Part shown: positions 63,122 to 64,000 of the stretch, in pieces
Position numbering within the stretch: position 1 is the stretch's first letter
Layout: each line of letters opens with the position of its first letter
From: an uncultured Erythrobacter sp.
GTDB lineage: Bacteria; Pseudomonadota; Alphaproteobacteria; Sphingomonadales; Sphingomonadaceae
Assembly (NCBI GenBank): GCA_913061345.1
Contig: CAJXTZ010000003.1
Coordinates: 10,244 to 74,243, forward strand
Direction: 5' to 3'
DNA length: 64,000 nt
Program-made: the position numbers and the translations under genes
Notes under the pieces: generated by a model
Seen by the model: the letters and a program-made list of their open reading frames with translations, nothing else
What the model was told of the DNA's origin: nothing
The model's database searches: none

Positions 63122-63141
63122 CCTGCAAAATTGACGACAGG
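63122..63141. promoter_or_regulatory. Lux-box-like dyad overlapping the luxI ribosome site
   Basis: CCTGTCGTCAATTTTGCAGG on the minus strand has CCTG/CAGG ends like lux boxes, though two bases longer between the ends than the Vibrio fischeri box. Its position right before the start codon would suit repression or autoregulation rather than activation. Confidence 0.35.
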
Positions 63142-63682
63142 CGGCATCTCAACAAATTCGCTCAATTGCAGACATACCAAGAACTGGGGATGGTGATCTT
63201 TTCCTCCTGCTAAGCCGACAATTGATGGCGTGGTTGCCCAGATTTTCTGTAGCGGAAATCAGGTGGCCCGTTGTCGCATTTTGTTGGGCGTAACCATTGG
63301 CTTCATCCAGAAGCTCCAGGTGGCCAAAATACCCAGCGGTTCAATCCATCAACCGCGATCCACCCTCCGCCACTAAAACGATTGGAAAAACTCGTCTGCT
63401 CAAAGCAGTAAGGGCCTCGAACATCGATGGGATAGTTGGAATGTTGGTCGCCTTCGTCTATCATCAGTCTAGTGCTCCTGCCTGGTTCGAACTTCTAACG
63501 AAGTCGCACTCTTCAATATTGGGGGAGGTGCGGGCCATGGAGGCGATGCCGGAGACCTGAGGGGGACCTTCGCGCGCGCCGGTAGGCTGCTCGACGAACC
63601 CTATATTGGGAAGGCCGTGATATCCGTCGAGAGGCTGGACGAAGACTTTTTTCGCTGCCGCCATGCCGATCTTGGCGCAAGC
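63142..63682. other. Stretch without a gene upstream of luxI
   Basis: 541 bases. The left part should contain the luxI promoter. The rest contains only short frames without ribosome sites and probably is decayed DNA, since a helicase fragment starts right after it. Confidence 0.5.
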
Positions 63683-63950
63683 TTCATGGAAGGGACCAAG
63701 AGTATCCCGGCCTTTTCGGATGCCGGCGGCACCAGCGTTCCTGCCGTGTCGACCTTGGCTGCAAAAGCCAGCAGCGCCGGGCGCATTTGCACGGGCAGTG
63801 CCACTCAGGGTATCGGTCGTACCAACCAGGCCTCAGCACCACTGTTCTGTCCGGCGACCACCGACGTAAAAAGCGAACGCCGGTTCATCTCGAGCATCGC
63901 AAGCAGGCTCGATGCATTGTGCGCGATGCGCTCACCTGCTGGTTCTAGAG
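63683..63950 (+). pseudogene. Decayed fragment of a strawberry-notch helicase
   Basis: From 63683 the plus strand encodes SFMEGTKSIPAFSDAGGT, then GIGRTNQASAPLF and TTDVKSERRFISSIASRLDA. These correspond in order to SFMEGTKRILVFSDAGGTGR, GLGRTNRTNQASSPLF and TTDVKGERRFISTIARRLDA of the intact protein at 31359-35606. Part of the middle is scrambled. Near 63924-63950 the homology resumes after a deletion as RDALTCWF, with a stop codon in place of the next Gln. No start or full domain remains. Confidence 0.85.
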
Positions 63951-64000
63951 CGGTTTTCGTTCATTCCGGTTCATATCCGCACGAGCTGAAGTAGTTGGCG

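Larger units (their letters stand above)
57655..64000. mobile_element. Second genomic island in tRNA-Gly(GCC), right end outside window
   Basis: Begins at the tRNA-Gly break and carries an integrase, a quorum-sensing operon with a partial duplicate, an integrase pseudogene and a decayed strawberry-notch helicase fragment. The remnant of ICE-type genes suggests the island partly derives from a conjugative element. Confidence 0.75.

Noticed and set aside
1..64000. CRISPR array
   Set aside because: No regularly spaced direct repeats and no cas-like genes were seen.

Overview
The window reads as the chromosome of an alphaproteobacterium of the order Sphingomonadales, probably close to Erythrobacteraceae. 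This rests on the housekeeping genes at 39.7-57.5 kb (complex I NDUFA9-like reductase, lysC, ubiG, ruvC, yebC, GapR/DUF2312, DUF1244, pyruvate kinase) and on the sphingomonad style of the conjugative genes and of the luxI-phyH pair. No taxonomy search could be run.

Region 1 (1-39,649) is most of an integrative conjugative element (ICE) inserted in the 3' end of tRNA-Leu(CAG) at 39,650-39,736. Its tyrosine integrase lies beside the tRNA, and its other end is beyond the left edge. From the left it carries: (a) a defence block with a Druantia type III-like pair (druE, cut by the window edge, and druH) and a complete Zorya type I-like operon zorA-zorB-zorC-zorD; (b) a small helix-turn-helix-like protein, an S24/LexA-like repressor and an HNH nuclease; (c) the DNA-processing genes, a MobF relaxase TraI, the coupling protein TraD and a ribbon-helix-helix relaxosome protein; (d) a non-coding stretch at about 19.74-20.25 kb that looks like oriT; (e) a leading region at about 20.3-36.6 kb with ssb, a DUF2493 protein, ArdC, ParB, a methyltransferase/strawberry-notch helicase and a primase-like Toprim protein. 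Nearly all leading-region genes point back toward the putative oriT. (f) A lytic transglycosylase, a thermonuclease-like protein, small proteins and the integrase complete it. The T4SS channel genes are not in view.

Inside the leading region, a plus-strand cassette (25,195-29,261: DUF2026, SIR2, HerA) interrupts the minus-strand genes. Its left end is a 3' half of tRNA-Gly(GCC) with a terminator-like hairpin, and TGCCAAGG occurs at both ends. SIR2-HerA is a third defence system. Large imperfect inverted repeats with a shared three-way-junction layout lie just upstream of ssb and of the DUF2493 gene, with a weaker third upstream of a 73-codon gene. They are candidates for single-stranded-DNA promoters or structured mRNA leaders serving early expression after conjugative entry.

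Region 2 (39,737-57,609) is core chromosome with ordinary housekeeping genes. Region 3 (57,610-64,000, continuing rightward) is a second island in tRNA-Gly(GCC). It has an att-like 3' tRNA fragment, a tyrosine integrase with arm-site-like repeats, and a luxI-phyH-gntR quorum-sensing operon. The phyH-gntR part is duplicated, with phyH truncated and frameshifted in the second copy, and an integrase pseudogene sits between the copies. At the right end is a decayed fragment of the same strawberry-notch helicase family that the ICE carries intact.
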